Assembly: GCF_002975205.1 (NCBI RefSeq)
Contig: NZ_PCOC01000001.1
Location: 744,001 to 808,000 of the forward strand
DNA from: Ochrobactrum vermis
GTDB taxonomy: Bacteria > Pseudomonadota > Alphaproteobacteria > Rhizobiales > Rhizobiaceae
Direction of reading: 5' to 3'
DNA: 64,000 bases
Shown: positions 45,363 through 52,808 of the stretch, piece after piece
How the letters are laid out: every line of letters starts with the position of its first letter
How positions within the stretch are numbered: the first letter of the stretch is position 1
Notes under the pieces: generated by a model
Told to the model about the DNA's origin: nothing
What the model saw: only the letters and a program-made list of their open reading frames with translations
Databases searched by the model: none
Position numbers and translations under genes: made by a program

Positions 45363-45800
45363 TTAATTTCCATAGCGCGAGATGATCTCGTTCGACAAGT
45401 CCTCGCCTTCCTTCATGTAGCGATCTATCGCCGCAAGCGCCGAGGGGGTGCAGCGGGTGTAATTGTCGCTGAACACGCGATACCCATGGTTGAAGCTCGA
45501 AATGAGCCGCACCCGTTCGGCTTCGGAAGGTTTCTCCGCCGTTACGATCGCATCCATCCGATCGCGCCATTCGCTGCCAGCTTCGCCGCACAGATTGCGC
45601 AGATAGTGAAGCGAGCCGAGAATTTCGGCCAGCCGCAGCATCTTCCCTTCATAGGGGGCATCCTGAGCGGAAGCCGGAAACGCCGCCCCGACCCATAAAG
45701 CGATCGAGAAGCAGATAGCCGGTCGAAAAAACGGAATGCTTTTCAATCGAAAACCTCTCACCTGAAAATGAGCTATTGCTATAAATAGGGGCCTCTTCAA
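45363..45800 (-). CDS. TIGR02301-family exported protein
   Basis: 145 residues; the start is uncertain because the frame includes a 19-residue leader before the hydrophobic export segment 'PFFRPAICFSIALWVGAAFP'. The mature part begins 'QDAPYEGKMLRLAEILGSLH' and has 'LRNLCGEAGSEWRDRMDAIV' and 'GYRVFSDNYTRCTPSALAAI'. It matches the small alphaproteobacterial family known as TIGR02301, with two conserved Cys. The role is unknown. Confidence 0.72.
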   Translation of the reverse strand: MKRPLFIAIAHFQVRGFRLKSIPFFRPAICFSIALWVGAAFPASAQDAPYEGKMLRLAEILGSLHYLRNLCGEAGSEWRDRMDAIVTAEKPSEAERVRLISSFNHGYRVFSDNYTRCTPSALAAIDRYMKEGEDLSNEIISRYGN

Positions 45801-45809
45801 GGCAGATCG

Positions 45810-46268
45810 CTAAACAGGATTAATATCGGAATGCTCGTCCTCAGTCTCTGCCACAGTGCGGGCAACATCGAGGGTGCTGTCCGTCACCTTTGCCGAAGCC
45901 ATTTCTTCTATCGTCAGCCAGTGAATGGATGCAGCGTCGTCTCCGGCTACTTCCTGACCTGAAACGTCCATCGCCCGGAAGACGGACAGGTAGTAGCTCT
46001 TGTCATATGCTTGTCCCTCAAGCGCGAGGTCCACGGTAATGACATGGGATAACGCCCTTGCCTCGAGCGCTGTTTCTTCTTTGAGTTCACGGATCGCGGC
46101 TTCTTCGGGTGTTTCGCCCGGTTCGATACTGCCGCCTGGAAAGGCGAGCCAGCCTTTCCACGGTTCTTTCCCGCGCTCGACCAGAAGGAAACGCCCTGCA
46201 CGTCGGCAGATCAGTGAAACACCGTGAACCTTGGCAGGAATCGGAAATACGGGAACAGTTTTCATCAT
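45810..46268 (-). CDS. Nudix hydrolase
   Basis: 152 residues with the Nudix box Gly-x5-Glu-x7-Arg-Glu-x-x-Glu-Glu in 'GGSIEPGETPEEAAIRELKE' followed by Glu-Thr. The N-terminal 'GVSLICRRAGRFLLVERGKE' and 'WKGWLAFPGG' resemble NUDIX proteins acting on ADP-ribose or nucleotide diphosphates. The substrate cannot be set from sequence. It is divergent from the SRAP gene. Confidence 0.92.
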   Translation of the reverse strand: MMKTVPVFPIPAKVHGVSLICRRAGRFLLVERGKEPWKGWLAFPGGSIEPGETPEEAAIRELKEETALEARALSHVITVDLALEGQAYDKSYYLSVFRAMDVSGQEVAGDDAASIHWLTIEEMASAKVTDSTLDVARTVAETEDEHSDINPV

Positions 46269-46340
46269 GCTAGAACTACACCAGTTGGCGATGGAAAAGC
46301 ACCCCTTGACCGCTCACCAAAAAGCTTGAACATGCTCGCC

Positions 46341-47132
46341 ATGTGTGGACGTTTTTCATTGACTGCAAGCCGGGAAGAGCTGGAGGCCTTCGCGGCCGCA
46401 TTGATCGCAGAGGATTTTCCTCCACGGTACAACATTGCTCCAACTCAGCCCATATTGACCATTATCGGCGGCGAAACGCCGCCGCCGGGCAGCAACAGGC
46501 CGGATCGTGTCGGGTTGCTGGTGCGCTGGGGTTTTGTACCGTCATGGGTTAAAGACCCGAACGACTGGTCACCCATGTTCAATATCCGCTCCGAGACGGC
46601 TGCGGAGAAGAATTCGTTCCGTGCGGCACTGAATCACCGACGTGCCCTGATCCCGGCATCGGGCTTTTACGAATGGCGCCGTGAGGGGAAAAACAAGGCT
46701 CAAGCCTACTGGGTGCGCCCGCGCAAAGGCGGCATTGTTGCGTTTGGCGGTCTGATCGAGACATGGAGCAGCGCGGATGGATCGCAGATCGATACCGGAG
46801 GCATATTGACGACAAGCGCAAACGGCCTGTTGCGACCGATCCATGAAAGGATGCCCGTTGTCGTGCAGCCGGAGGATTTTGCCCGCTGGCTCGACTGCAA
46901 GCGTTTTCTGCCGCGAGAAGTGGCGGATATCATGCGCCCAGCTCAGGAGGATTTCTTTGAAGCGATTCCCGTGTCGGACAAGGTCAACAAGGTAGCCAAC
47001 ACGACGCCTGATTTGCAGGAGCGTGTAGAGGAACAGGTTCCTTTGGAACGTGCGAGGCCGAAGCGAAAGAGCAAGCCCGAACCCGATGGTGGGCCCGATG
47101 ACAGAAATGGCGGGCAGCTTTCGATGTTCTGA
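46341..47132 (+). CDS. SRAP-domain protein (YedK/HMCES)
   Basis: 263 residues. I start at ATG 46341 so that catalytic Cys2 ('MCGRFSLTASREELEAF') is exposed after Met removal. It also has 'PPRYNIAPTQPILTI', 'WGFVPSWVKDP', 'NIRSETAAEKNSFRAALNHR', the active-site Glu in 'ASGFYEWRREG' and the late 'HERMPVVVQPEDFARWLDC'. SRAP proteins bind abasic sites in single-stranded DNA through Cys2 and form a stable cross-link. The C-terminal tail is basic. A terminator follows. Confidence 0.95.
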   Translation: MCGRFSLTASREELEAFAAALIAEDFPPRYNIAPTQPILTIIGGETPPPGSNRPDRVGLLVRWGFVPSWVKDPNDWSPMFNIRSETAAEKNSFRAALNHRRALIPASGFYEWRREGKNKAQAYWVRPRKGGIVAFGGLIETWSSADGSQIDTGGILTTSANGLLRPIHERMPVVVQPEDFARWLDCKRFLPREVADIMRPAQEDFFEAIPVSDKVNKVANTTPDLQERVEEQVPLERARPKRKSKPEPDGGPDDRNGGQLSMF

Positions 47133-47139
47133 CAGCGAC

Positions 47140-47169
47140 CGCCAGTCTCGCCGGACTGGCGTTATTTGT
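47140..47169 (+). terminator. Terminator after the SRAP gene
   Basis: CGCCAGTC (47140-47147) pairs with GACTGGCG (47154-47161), followed by TTATTTGTT. A second hairpin (GCCGAGCC/GGCTCGGC, 47192-47212) without T-run lies downstream. Confidence 0.78.
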
Positions 47170-47232
47170 TACGCATCAACCGACTCTGTTCGCCGAGCCC
47201 GCACGGCTCGGCGCTGAACGACATCTGCCTAT

Positions 47233-47400
47233 TCAGCCTGTCTTTTTGACAGCGAGAATGGAGCGCCTGCGATTGTCGTTACGACCGTCGCTGCTGCGCC
47301 GCGTGGCGTTCAGCAATGCTGCAACAAGCACGGCAGGCCCGATTTCGCGGTACTTATCGACCAGTCGGTCTTGGCGGGGTTGCAGTTCACTTTTAGACAT
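47233..47400 (-). CDS. 55-residue conserved small protein
   Basis: The start at 47400 is set by AAGGAAGGACC just upstream. The protein begins 'MSKSELQPRQDRLVDKYREI' and continues 'GPAVLVAALLNATRRS' and 'NRRRSILAVKKTG'. It has a short hydrophobic helix and basic ends. It is a single gene, convergent with the SRAP gene. Small proteins of this style are annotated as hypothetical in Brucella relatives; I do not know its function. Confidence 0.7.
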   Translation of the reverse strand: MSKSELQPRQDRLVDKYREIGPAVLVAALLNATRRSSDGRNDNRRRSILAVKKTG

Positions 47401-47577
47401 TGGTCCTTCCTTTCGATAATGCCTGATCACCATTTTGTGATTCATTGAGACCGAATGAAGGCTGTTTGGAGCCGGTTTTGCGGTTTTCCGGTTAACGCGG
47501 GAGAGGGTGCTCGCAGGTTGCAAAAATACAACATGCCCGGCGATCCGACCAAACTATCAGCCGCTTAGCGAAAGTTC

Positions 47578-47606
47578 TTGACGGAAGCACTCCTGCTGAG
47601 GATAAG
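47578..47606 (+). promoter_or_regulatory. Consensus-like promoter upstream of cysS
   Basis: TTGACG (47578-47583), a 17-base spacer, then GATAAG (47601-47606). The expected start point falls at about 47613-47614, at the ATG of a 16-codon frame. It lies about 170 bases before the cysS ATG. Confidence 0.55.
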
Positions 47607-47613
47607 TGCAGCC

Positions 47614-47664
47614 ATGAAAACGCCGTCCACGATCATTTGTATTTGTGCGATTATTATTGGCTAG
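47614..47664 (+). CDS. Candidate 16-residue leader peptide before cysS
   Basis: It encodes MKTPSTIICICAIIIG, with two Cys codons (TGT-ATT-TGT) in the middle. Its ATG coincides with the transcription start predicted from the promoter at 47578-47606, so it would be translated without a 5' leader. Just after it, GGCTAGCA (47658-47665, overlapping its stop) can pair with TGCTGGCC. In rhizobia the trp leader peptide is known to be leaderless, which makes this layout plausible. Its role in cysS control is inference. Confidence 0.4.
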   Translation: MKTPSTIICICAIIIG

Positions 47665-47784
47665 CAGTTTGCTGGCCCGGCCGTTTTCGTCTCCCTTTCA
47701 TAAAAATTGGATGATAACGCCCCGGGCAGTCGGCTGCGGTCAGTTGCGCACTCATTTCACAGGTCTTTTTGGGGAATATTTACA

Positions 47785-49302
47785 ATGGCTTATGCGCCAA
47801 AACTGCGTCTGTACAACACGCTGACCCGCACGAAAGAGGAGTTTTCTCCTCTCGATGCCGACAATGTGCGCATGTATGTCTGCGGACCGACGGTTTATGA
47901 CTTCGCGCATATAGGCAATGCTCGTCCGGTGATCGTTTTCGACGTGCTGTTCCGTTTGCTGCGTCATGTCTATGGTGCAGAGCACGTCACCTATGCGCGC
48001 AACATTACCGACGTCGATGACAAGATTAACGCCCGCGCCGTACGGGACTACCCAGACCTGCCGTTCAATGAAGCAATTCGCCGGGTGACGGAAAGCACCA
48101 ATGCGCAGTTTCAGGCTGACGTAACGGCGCTCGGCAATCTACAGCCGAGCGTTCAGCCGCGTGCCACCGAGCATATGGACGAGATGCGTGCGATGATCGA
48201 TCGTCTGGTGAAGCTCGGTGTGGCGTATGTGGCCGAGGACCATGTTCTCTTCTCGCCGTCTGCCATGAACGAACGGAAGGGGCCGCGCTATGGCGCTCTT
48301 GCCCGCCGCTCGCTGGACGAGATGCTGGCAGGCGCCCGCGTCGACGTGGCGTCCTACAAACGGGATGAAATGGATTTCGTCTTGTGGAAGCCGTCGAAGG
48401 AGGGCGAGCCGGGCTGGTCCTCTCCTGCGGGGATTGAGGTATTGGGTCGGCCGGGCTGGCATATTGAATGCTCGGCAATGGCGACGGCAAAATTGCTCGA
48501 ACCGTTTGGCGGCGGATTGAAATGCGATGATCCGCTGAAGAACCAGTTCGACATTCATGGCGGCGGTATCGATCTCGTCTTCCCGCATCACGAGAACGAA
48601 ATTGCGCAATCCTGCTGCGCATTTGATACCGAACGGATGGCAAGCATCTGGATGCATAACGGCTTCTTGCAGGTCGAAGGGCAGAAGATGTCGAAATCGC
48701 TCGGCAACTTCATCACCATTCGCGATGTGCTTAACGAAGGTCTGCCGCAACTGGGTGTGTGGGATGACGTCGATGCGCATGATCGCTGGGTCGGTCTGGC
48801 GGCGCGCCTGTCTATGCTGCAGACGCAATATCGCGAGCCGATCAACTGGACGGCACAGCGTCTGGCAGAATCTGCCGATGAATTGCATCGCTGGTACGGC
48901 TTGCTGCGCGACAGGAAATTCACTGTGCCGGAAACGCTGATCGCAGTTAGCGAGGTGGTCGAGGCCCTGTCTGACGATCTCAATAGCTGGACGGCGATCA
49001 CGGCATTGCGCAAGGCTTTCAAAGAGCGGGATGTCGCCGGGTTGGGCGAGGGCATGGCGCTGCTGGGCTTGCTGGATCCGCATTTCATAACGGCTGAAGG
49101 CATTCCGGTTTTTGCAAAGGCCGATGTGGATGGTGAAGCCATCGAAGCACGTATCGCGGAGCGTCTGCGCTTCATCAATGAGAAGAACTGGGCCGAGGCT
49201 GATCGTATTCGCGATGAACTGCTTCGCGAAGGTGTTCAGCTCAAGGATGGCAAGGACCCGGCAACGGGCGAACGCACAACCATCTGGGATGTGGTAGGCT
49301 AA
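47785..49302 (+). CDS. cysS: Cysteinyl-tRNA synthetase
   Basis: 505 residues. I start at ATG 47785, where the conserved '[17 protein letters not shown]' N-terminus begins; the upstream extension is not conserved in form. The class I signature is '[20 protein letters not shown]' (HIGN for HIGH, with a zinc-type Cys) and the KMSKS loop is '[18 protein letters not shown]'. Zinc-site residues are in '[14 protein letters not shown]' and '[15 protein letters not shown]'. It charges tRNA-Cys. A possible Cys-codon leader lies upstream. Confidence 0.96.
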   Translation: MAYAPKLRLYNTLTRTKEEFSPLDADNVRMYVCGPTVYDFAHIGNARPVIVFDVLFRLLRHVYGAEHVTYARNITDVDDKINARAVRDYPDLPFNEAIRRVTESTNAQFQADVTALGNLQPSVQPRATEHMDEMRAMIDRLVKLGVAYVAEDHVLFSPSAMNERKGPRYGALARRSLDEMLAGARVDVASYKRDEMDFVLWKPSKEGEPGWSSPAGIEVLGRPGWHIECSAMATAKLLEPFGGGLKCDDPLKNQFDIHGGGIDLVFPHHENEIAQSCCAFDTERMASIWMHNGFLQVEGQKMSKSLGNFITIRDVLNEGLPQLGVWDDVDAHDRWVGLAARLSMLQTQYREPINWTAQRLAESADELHRWYGLLRDRKFTVPETLIAVSEVVEALSDDLNSWTAITALRKAFKERDVAGLGEGMALLGLLDPHFITAEGIPVFAKADVDGEAIEARIAERLRFINEKNWAEADRIRDELLREGVQLKDGKDPATGERTTIWDVVG

Positions 49303-49329
49303 CAAGCTTGTGCAGTAGGGGAGGATGAC

Positions 49330-49818
49330 ATGACGCTTGATAACAAACCGATCTATACCGGCGGTTGCCAGTGCGGTGCGGTTCGCTTTCGCGTCGATGG
49401 CGCGATGGGCTCCGCATCGATCTGTCATTGTCGGATGTGTCAGAAAGCATTCGGCAATTTCTATGCGCCGCTGGTGTCGGTGGGGGACGCGAAGCTGGAA
49501 TGGACGCGCAACGAGCCGAAGCGTTTCCGCTCGTCTAATCATGTGCAGCGCGGTTTCTGTTCCGAGTGCGGAACACCGCTCACCTATGAAGCTCCCGACG
49601 GGGTCGCACTTGCTATCGGTGCCTTCGATGCGCCTGAGGAAATCGAGCCAACGGTTCAATGGGGTATCGAGAAGCAACTGCCCTATGTGCCCGAGCTCGC
49701 TAATCTTCCCGGCTATACAACGGAACGCGACCCGGAGAGCATCGAATTTGTAAGAACGATGATTTCCTACCAGCATCCCGATTACGACACTGAAAGCTGG
49801 CCGCAACAGCAAGGTTGA
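49330..49818 (+). CDS. GFA-family zinc protein
   Basis: 162 residues with the GFA zinc ligands: 'GGCQCGAVRFRVDG', 'ICHCRMCQKAFGNFYAPLVS' and 'QRGFCSECGTPLTYEAPDG'. The family is named for glutathione-dependent formaldehyde activation, though many members have no proven activity. It follows cysS by 27 bases and may share its transcript. A tandem AAGGTTGACC (49811-49830) overlaps and follows its stop. Confidence 0.88.
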   Translation: MTLDNKPIYTGGCQCGAVRFRVDGAMGSASICHCRMCQKAFGNFYAPLVSVGDAKLEWTRNEPKRFRSSNHVQRGFCSECGTPLTYEAPDGVALAIGAFDAPEEIEPTVQWGIEKQLPYVPELANLPGYTTERDPESIEFVRTMISYQHPDYDTESWPQQQG

Positions 49819-49863
49819 CCAAGGTTGACCGGGGGCCGCATACCCACCGACAGGCAGGCAAGA

Positions 49864-49920
49864 ATGGCACGCGAACGCATCTATATCTACGACACCACTT
49901 TGCGGGACGGGCAACAGACG
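49864..49920 (+). pseudogene. Diverged partial copy of the cimA 5' end
   Basis: These 57 bases encode the same 19 residues as the true cimA start ('MARERIYIYDTTLRDGQQT') and differ from it at eight positions, all synonymous. After this the frame goes on with unrelated sequence and stops at TAA 50011-50013, overlapping the cimA ATG (TAATG). It is either a gene remnant or a short upstream ORF coupled to cimA. Confidence 0.75.
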
Positions 49921-50012
49921 CTTACCGTCCGCCCGCAGCCGCGAAGCGTGCGAGGACGGACAGAACTTGAAACGGGTGGTTGCTGTCCTGCCCGAACGCG
50001 GGGAGCAGAATA

Positions 50013-51626
50013 ATGGCACGTGAGCGCATCTATATCTACGACACCACGCTGCGGGATGGACAGCAGACACCCGGCATTGATTTTTCCGTGGAGGACAAGA
50101 AGTCGATTGTCGTGCTGCTCGAAGAGCTTGGCGTCGATTATGTGGAAGGCGGTTATCCGGGTGCCAACCCGACCGATACGGCCTTCTTCAAACGTCGCCA
50201 GACTGCTCGTGCCAAGTTCGTGGCCTTCGGCATGACGAAGCGTGCGGGTGTATCGGCATCCAACGATCCCGGTCTTTCCAGCCTGCTGCAGGCTTCTGCG
50301 GATGCCGTCTGCTTCGTTGCCAAGAGCTGGGACTATCATGTTCGTCTCGCGCTCGGCTGCACCAATGAGGAAAATCTGGAGTCAATTACGGCTTCGGTCA
50401 CCGCAGCACGCATGGCAGGGCGGGAAGCGCTGGTCGATTGCGAGCATTTCTTCGATGGATATAAAGCCAATCCTGAATATGCGCTGGCCTGTGCCAAGGC
50501 GGCCTACTCTGCAGGTGCGCGCTGGGTTGTACTTTGCGATACGAATGGCGGCACACAACCATCGGAAGTTGCCGAGATCGTTGCTGCCGTGACGGCAGTG
50601 GTTCCGGGCGAGAGCCTTGGAATCCACGCCCATAACGATACGGAGCAGGCGGTTGCCGTCTCGCTAGCGGCTATCGATGCGGGTGTTCGCCACGTGCAGG
50701 GTACCCTCAACGGTATCGGCGAACGCTGCGGCAACGCCAATCTCGTTTCGCTGATCCCGACACTTGCGTTGAAGCCCTATTGGGCCGAGCGTTTTGAATT
50801 GGGTATCAAGCCCGCCGCGCTGAAGGGGATCACACGGATCTCGCGAGCCTTCGATGATATCTTGAACCGCCCCCCGACCGAGCAAGCGCCCTATACCGGC
50901 ACCTCCGCTTTTGCGACCAAGGCCGGAATTCATGCCTCCGCGCTGCTCAAGGAACCGCAGACCTATGAACATATTCCGCCGGAGACGGTCGGTAACAGTC
51001 GGCGTGTCATGGTGTCGGATCAAGGCGGGAAATCCAATTTCATCGCGGAACTGGAGCGCCGGGGCATTAGGGTTGCGAAGGACGATGTGCGTCTCGACAC
51101 GTTGATTGCACTGGTCAAGGAGCGTGAGGCCGAAGGTTATGCCTATGAAGGTGCGGATGCGAGTTTCGAACTTCTCGCACGCAACATGCTGACGCCGCAG
51201 CCCGAATTCTTCAAAGTTGACTCTTTCCGCTGTCTCGTCGAGCGTCGTTTCGATGTCAACGGCATGCTGAAGACCGTCTCAGAAGCCGTGGTCAAGGTGG
51301 AAGTCGATGGTGAAGTGCGCATGTCGGTGGCGGAAGGGCATGGCCCGGTCAACGCGCTCGATATCGCATTGCGCAAGGATCTTGGGCGTTTTCAGGCCGA
51401 GATAGAGGATCTTGAACTGGTCGACTTCAAGGTGCGTATCCTCAATGGTGGTACGGCGGCTATCACGCGCGTGCTGATCGAGTCCGGCGATGCGTCCGGC
51501 GCGCGCTGGCGCACGGTCGGCGTGTCGGACAATATCATCGATGCGTCCTTCCAGGCGCTGATGGATTCGGTCAATTACAAGCTGATGAAGAATCGTTCGA
51601 TGGCCGGACTGGCCGCTGCCGAGTAA
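50013..51626 (+). CDS. cimA: (R)-citramalate synthase
   Basis: 537 residues of the HMGL/IPM-synthase family. The N-terminus 'RERIYIYDTTLRDGQQTPGI' holds the metal and catalytic Arg-Asp, with 'GVDYVEGGYPGANPTDTAFF', 'LGIHAHNDTEQAVAVSLA' (metal His pair) and 'GTLNGIGERCGNANL'. The C-terminal allosteric-type domain ends 'QALMDSVNYKLMKNRSM'. It condenses acetyl-CoA and pyruvate to citramalate, the pyruvate route to isoleucine. The sequence best fits CimA-type rather than LeuA-type. GGGGAG is its ribosome binding site. Its 5' end has a diverged copy 149 bases upstream. Confidence 0.9.
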   Translation: MARERIYIYDTTLRDGQQTPGIDFSVEDKKSIVVLLEELGVDYVEGGYPGANPTDTAFFKRRQTARAKFVAFGMTKRAGVSASNDPGLSSLLQASADAVCFVAKSWDYHVRLALGCTNEENLESITASVTAARMAGREALVDCEHFFDGYKANPEYALACAKAAYSAGARWVVLCDTNGGTQPSEVAEIVAAVTAVVPGESLGIHAHNDTEQAVAVSLAAIDAGVRHVQGTLNGIGERCGNANLVSLIPTLALKPYWAERFELGIKPAALKGITRISRAFDDILNRPPTEQAPYTGTSAFATKAGIHASALLKEPQTYEHIPPETVGNSRRVMVSDQGGKSNFIAELERRGIRVAKDDVRLDTLIALVKEREAEGYAYEGADASFELLARNMLTPQPEFFKVDSFRCLVERRFDVNGMLKTVSEAVVKVEVDGEVRMSVAEGHGPVNALDIALRKDLGRFQAEIEDLELVDFKVRILNGGTAAITRVLIESGDASGARWRTVGVSDNIIDASFQALMDSVNYKLMKNRSMAGLAAAE

Positions 51627-51770
51627 AGCCATCTGTTCACGGCGATTGATGCTTCGATCAGTTTAATTGAATGGATTTTATGGATCGTTGAGCGCATAGC
51701 AGGTGAAATTTGATGCTTCGCCTGCCACAACCGGCAGGCCGACACCTGTTGTTTCGCCGAGGAGAGAGGC

Positions 51771-52691
51771 ATGTCCGATCAGACCATCACCGATACGCGC
51801 CTTTCTGACGGGTCGCGCGGGTTTCTGATGGCCATCGCAGCCTATGGGCTCTGGGGCGCTCTGCCTTTCTATCTCAAGGCACTCGGTCACATTCCGGCAA
51901 TGGAAGTCGTGTCGCATCGTGTGATCTGGTCGGTTCCGGTTGCACTGTTGCTCCTTCTCGTGCTGGGGCAGTTCAAGGATATTCTCAATGCAGTGCGCCA
52001 GCCGCGCATGCTGGCCATGGCTGCCCTGACAGCAGGGCTGATTACCATCAACTGGTCGATCTATGTTTGGGCCGTTGCCCACGATCAGGTGATGGGTGCC
52101 GCACTCGGCTATTACATCAATCCGCTGTTCAATGTTGTTCTCGGCGGTCTCTTTCTCGGCGAAAGACTGACCAGGGTTCAATATGTTGCTGTAGGATTGG
52201 CTTTCGCTGCGGTCCTGCTTCTGACTGTCAATGCAGGCGGTCTGCCGTGGGTATCATTGGTGCTGCCGCTGACTTTCGGCCTCTATGGTTTCTTCCGCAA
52301 ATCACTGCCGATGCCGCCGCTGCAGGGCTTCACGCTTGAAGTGCTCATCCTGTGCATCCCGGCGCTGGGCTACGTGCTGTGGCTGGCCGCAACCGGTCAG
52401 GACCATTTCTCCACCGGCCCGGCATTCAATGTGACGATGCTGCTTCTGGCAGGACCATTCACGGCCATCCCGCTGATCCTCTATGCCGGCGGTGCAAAAC
52501 TGTTGCGCTATACGACGCTTGGCCTCATGCAGTATATGACGCCGACCATGTTGTTTTTCTTTGCGATTTTCATCTTCCATGAGCCGTTCTCGACGGCTCA
52601 GCTCGGTGCCTTCGCGCTGATCTGGGCCGGGCTTGCGCTCTATACGTGGTCGATGCTGGTAGAACATCGTCGGGGCCGGGCCAAAGGCTGA
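51771..52691 (+). CDS. rarD: RarD/EamA-family transporter
   Basis: 306 residues with ten transmembrane helices in two EamA halves. The start region 'GSRGFLMAIAAYGLWGALPF' and 'LKALGHIPAMEVVSHRVIWS' and 'AHDQVMGAALGYYINPLFNV' are characteristic of RarD. It is a probable metabolite exporter with unknown substrate. A hairpin (GCCTGCC/GGCAGGC) lies in the gap before it, and a terminator-like hairpin follows. Confidence 0.93.
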   Translation: MSDQTITDTRLSDGSRGFLMAIAAYGLWGALPFYLKALGHIPAMEVVSHRVIWSVPVALLLLLVLGQFKDILNAVRQPRMLAMAALTAGLITINWSIYVWAVAHDQVMGAALGYYINPLFNVVLGGLFLGERLTRVQYVAVGLAFAAVLLLTVNAGGLPWVSLVLPLTFGLYGFFRKSLPMPPLQGFTLEVLILCIPALGYVLWLAATGQDHFSTGPAFNVTMLLLAGPFTAIPLILYAGGAKLLRYTTLGLMQYMTPTMLFFFAIFIFHEPFSTAQLGAFALIWAGLALYTWSMLVEHRRGRAKG

Positions 52692-52718
52692 TATTCACAA
52701 ATTGCTAAATGTGATTCT

Positions 52719-52754
52719 CTTCCGGTGGATATGTCGCCGGAAGCCTTATTTTAG
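52719..52754 (+). terminator. Terminator-like hairpin after rarD
   Basis: CTTCCGG (52719-52725) pairs with CCGGAAG (52737-52743), followed by CCTTATTTTAG. Confidence 0.65.
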
Positions 52755-52808
52755 CCGCTGTGTTTACCACTCTTCCGTCGATAATCCTGCGGTGGAGAAT
52801 TATTCAAA

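Noticed and set aside
47192..47212. GCCGAGCC/GGCTCGGC hairpin as a terminator of the 55-residue gene
   Set aside because: No T-run follows on the minus strand.
48139..50070. 643-codon frame opposite cysS
   Set aside because: It mirrors cysS, GFA and the cimA start; no ribosome binding site or domain is seen.
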